Under the pieces are notes generated by a model. The model did not search any database. It saw only the letters and a list, made by a program, of their open reading frames with translations, and had not been told where the DNA came from. A stretch of 64,000 nt of DNA, from positions 124,001 to 188,000 of the forward strand of contig JAKTTT010000010.1 of NCBI GenBank assembly GCA_030581615.1, given 5' to 3'. Positions 63,574 to 64,000 of this stretch are shown one piece after another (the first letter of the stretch is position 1; each line of letters begins with the position of its first letter). The translations under genes were made by a program, and so were the position numbers. Origin of the DNA: Alloascoidea africana. Taxonomy: Eukaryota > Ascomycota > Alloascoideomycetes > Alloascoideales > Alloascoideaceae.

Positions 63574-64000
63574 CGATGAAAAAGTCCTTACCAGGAAGCA
63601 AGTGAGGCACTTGCTCTCCTCACTTGTTCAAAAGTTCAAACAATGACAAATAATCAAACGAGAAGCAAAAAGGATGGAATGGTTTATTTAATGTTTCTTA
63701 ATCGAATATACATCACCGAGCAGTTTCCAAGTCGGTTGGCTATGTCAAATTTGCAAATACGTGCAAGTGTTAGACATTACTAGCCAATCAGTGTTGGGGA
63801 GAAGGGATAGCGTCCTCCCCCAATACTATTACCAAACGACAAAGTACATCCACAATCAATCATAATGGATGAGACTTCTCGGAAAGATGATTTGATCATT
63901 CCTATTTGATGGAAAAGAACAGAGATGTAAAACCCAGGAAGAATATCTAGGAAATGTATATACCGAGGACCGGAATTCTATAAAACGATAATTTTGGTTC
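63574..64000. other. upstream region of the METTL25-like gene, window end
   Basis: 427 bp without a gene. Two overlapping perfect inverted repeats lie 24-53 bp before the start codon: AGCAAGTG 63597-63604 with CACTTGCT 63608-63615, and CAAGTGAGG 63599-63607 with CCTCACTTG 63618-63626. They could be a factor-binding site or a leader hairpin. Confidence 0.45.

Overview
The window is nuclear DNA of an ascomycete budding yeast (Saccharomycotina). Supporting evidence: Saccharomycotina-type versions of FKS1, BNI4, RSR1, SIP3, MHR1, IPP1, RIM101 and RAD50; short spliceosomal introns with GTAAGT/GTATGT-like donors and TACTAAC-like branch sites; intron-bearing tRNA genes; and many hexanucleotide and homopolymer repeats. 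CTG codons fall on conserved leucines (for example RAD50 E-C-L-K and RSR1 K-L-V-V), so the standard code is used and the CTG-Ser and CTG-Ala clades are excluded. Several genes are split (RAD50, EIF2A, RSR1, PAL1, AIF-like, CSN8-like, MHR1), and a COP9-type subunit and a GPHR protein are present. An early-diverging, relatively intron-rich lineage such as Dipodascaceae/Trichomonascaceae is therefore my best inference, not a proof.

Layout. 0-6 kb: 3' end of a beta-1,3-glucan synthase, convergent with a BNI4-like scaffold, then a globin ending in a CaaX box. 6-9 kb: non-coding, repeat-rich. 9-12 kb: RPL10 and a secreted GH17 cell-wall glucanase (SCW4/SCW10/MP65 type). 13-18 kb: a three-exon AIF-like oxidoreductase and an OTU1 deubiquitinase with a long linker. 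18-24 kb: gene-poor, with two identical tRNA-Thr genes and a cluster of inverted repeats that could be a structured RNA. 24-31 kb: IPP1, a three-exon RSR1 GTPase and RIM101. 32-37 kb: four-exon EIF2A, an SNG1-like membrane protein and an intron-bearing tRNA-Pro. 38-50 kb: SIP3/LAM, cysteinyl-tRNA synthetase divergent from RAD50, and an intron-bearing elongator tRNA-Met. 50-52.7 kb: a small mobile-element pocket next to that tRNA (a solo-LTR-like relic and a decayed pogo/Fot1 DNA transposon). 53-64 kb: PAL1 and a GPHR gene as a divergent pair, a CSN8-like PCI protein divergent from MHR1, SUR2, and a METTL25-like methyltransferase.

Functional links. Many genes concern polarity and the cell wall (FKS1, BNI4, SCW-like, RSR1, PAL1, RIM101), but they are interspersed with unrelated genes and there is no operon-like organisation. 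The points most worth a second look are a RAD50 start codon interrupted by an intron, a globin with a prenylation signal, an RSR1 with an altered guanine-specificity motif and about 100 extra residues inside its G domain, the inverted-repeat cluster beside the tRNA-Thr pair, and sharp GC-rich islands over the 5' parts of a few genes. Exon boundaries were worked out by hand from frame, splice signals and remembered family sequences; no database search was run.
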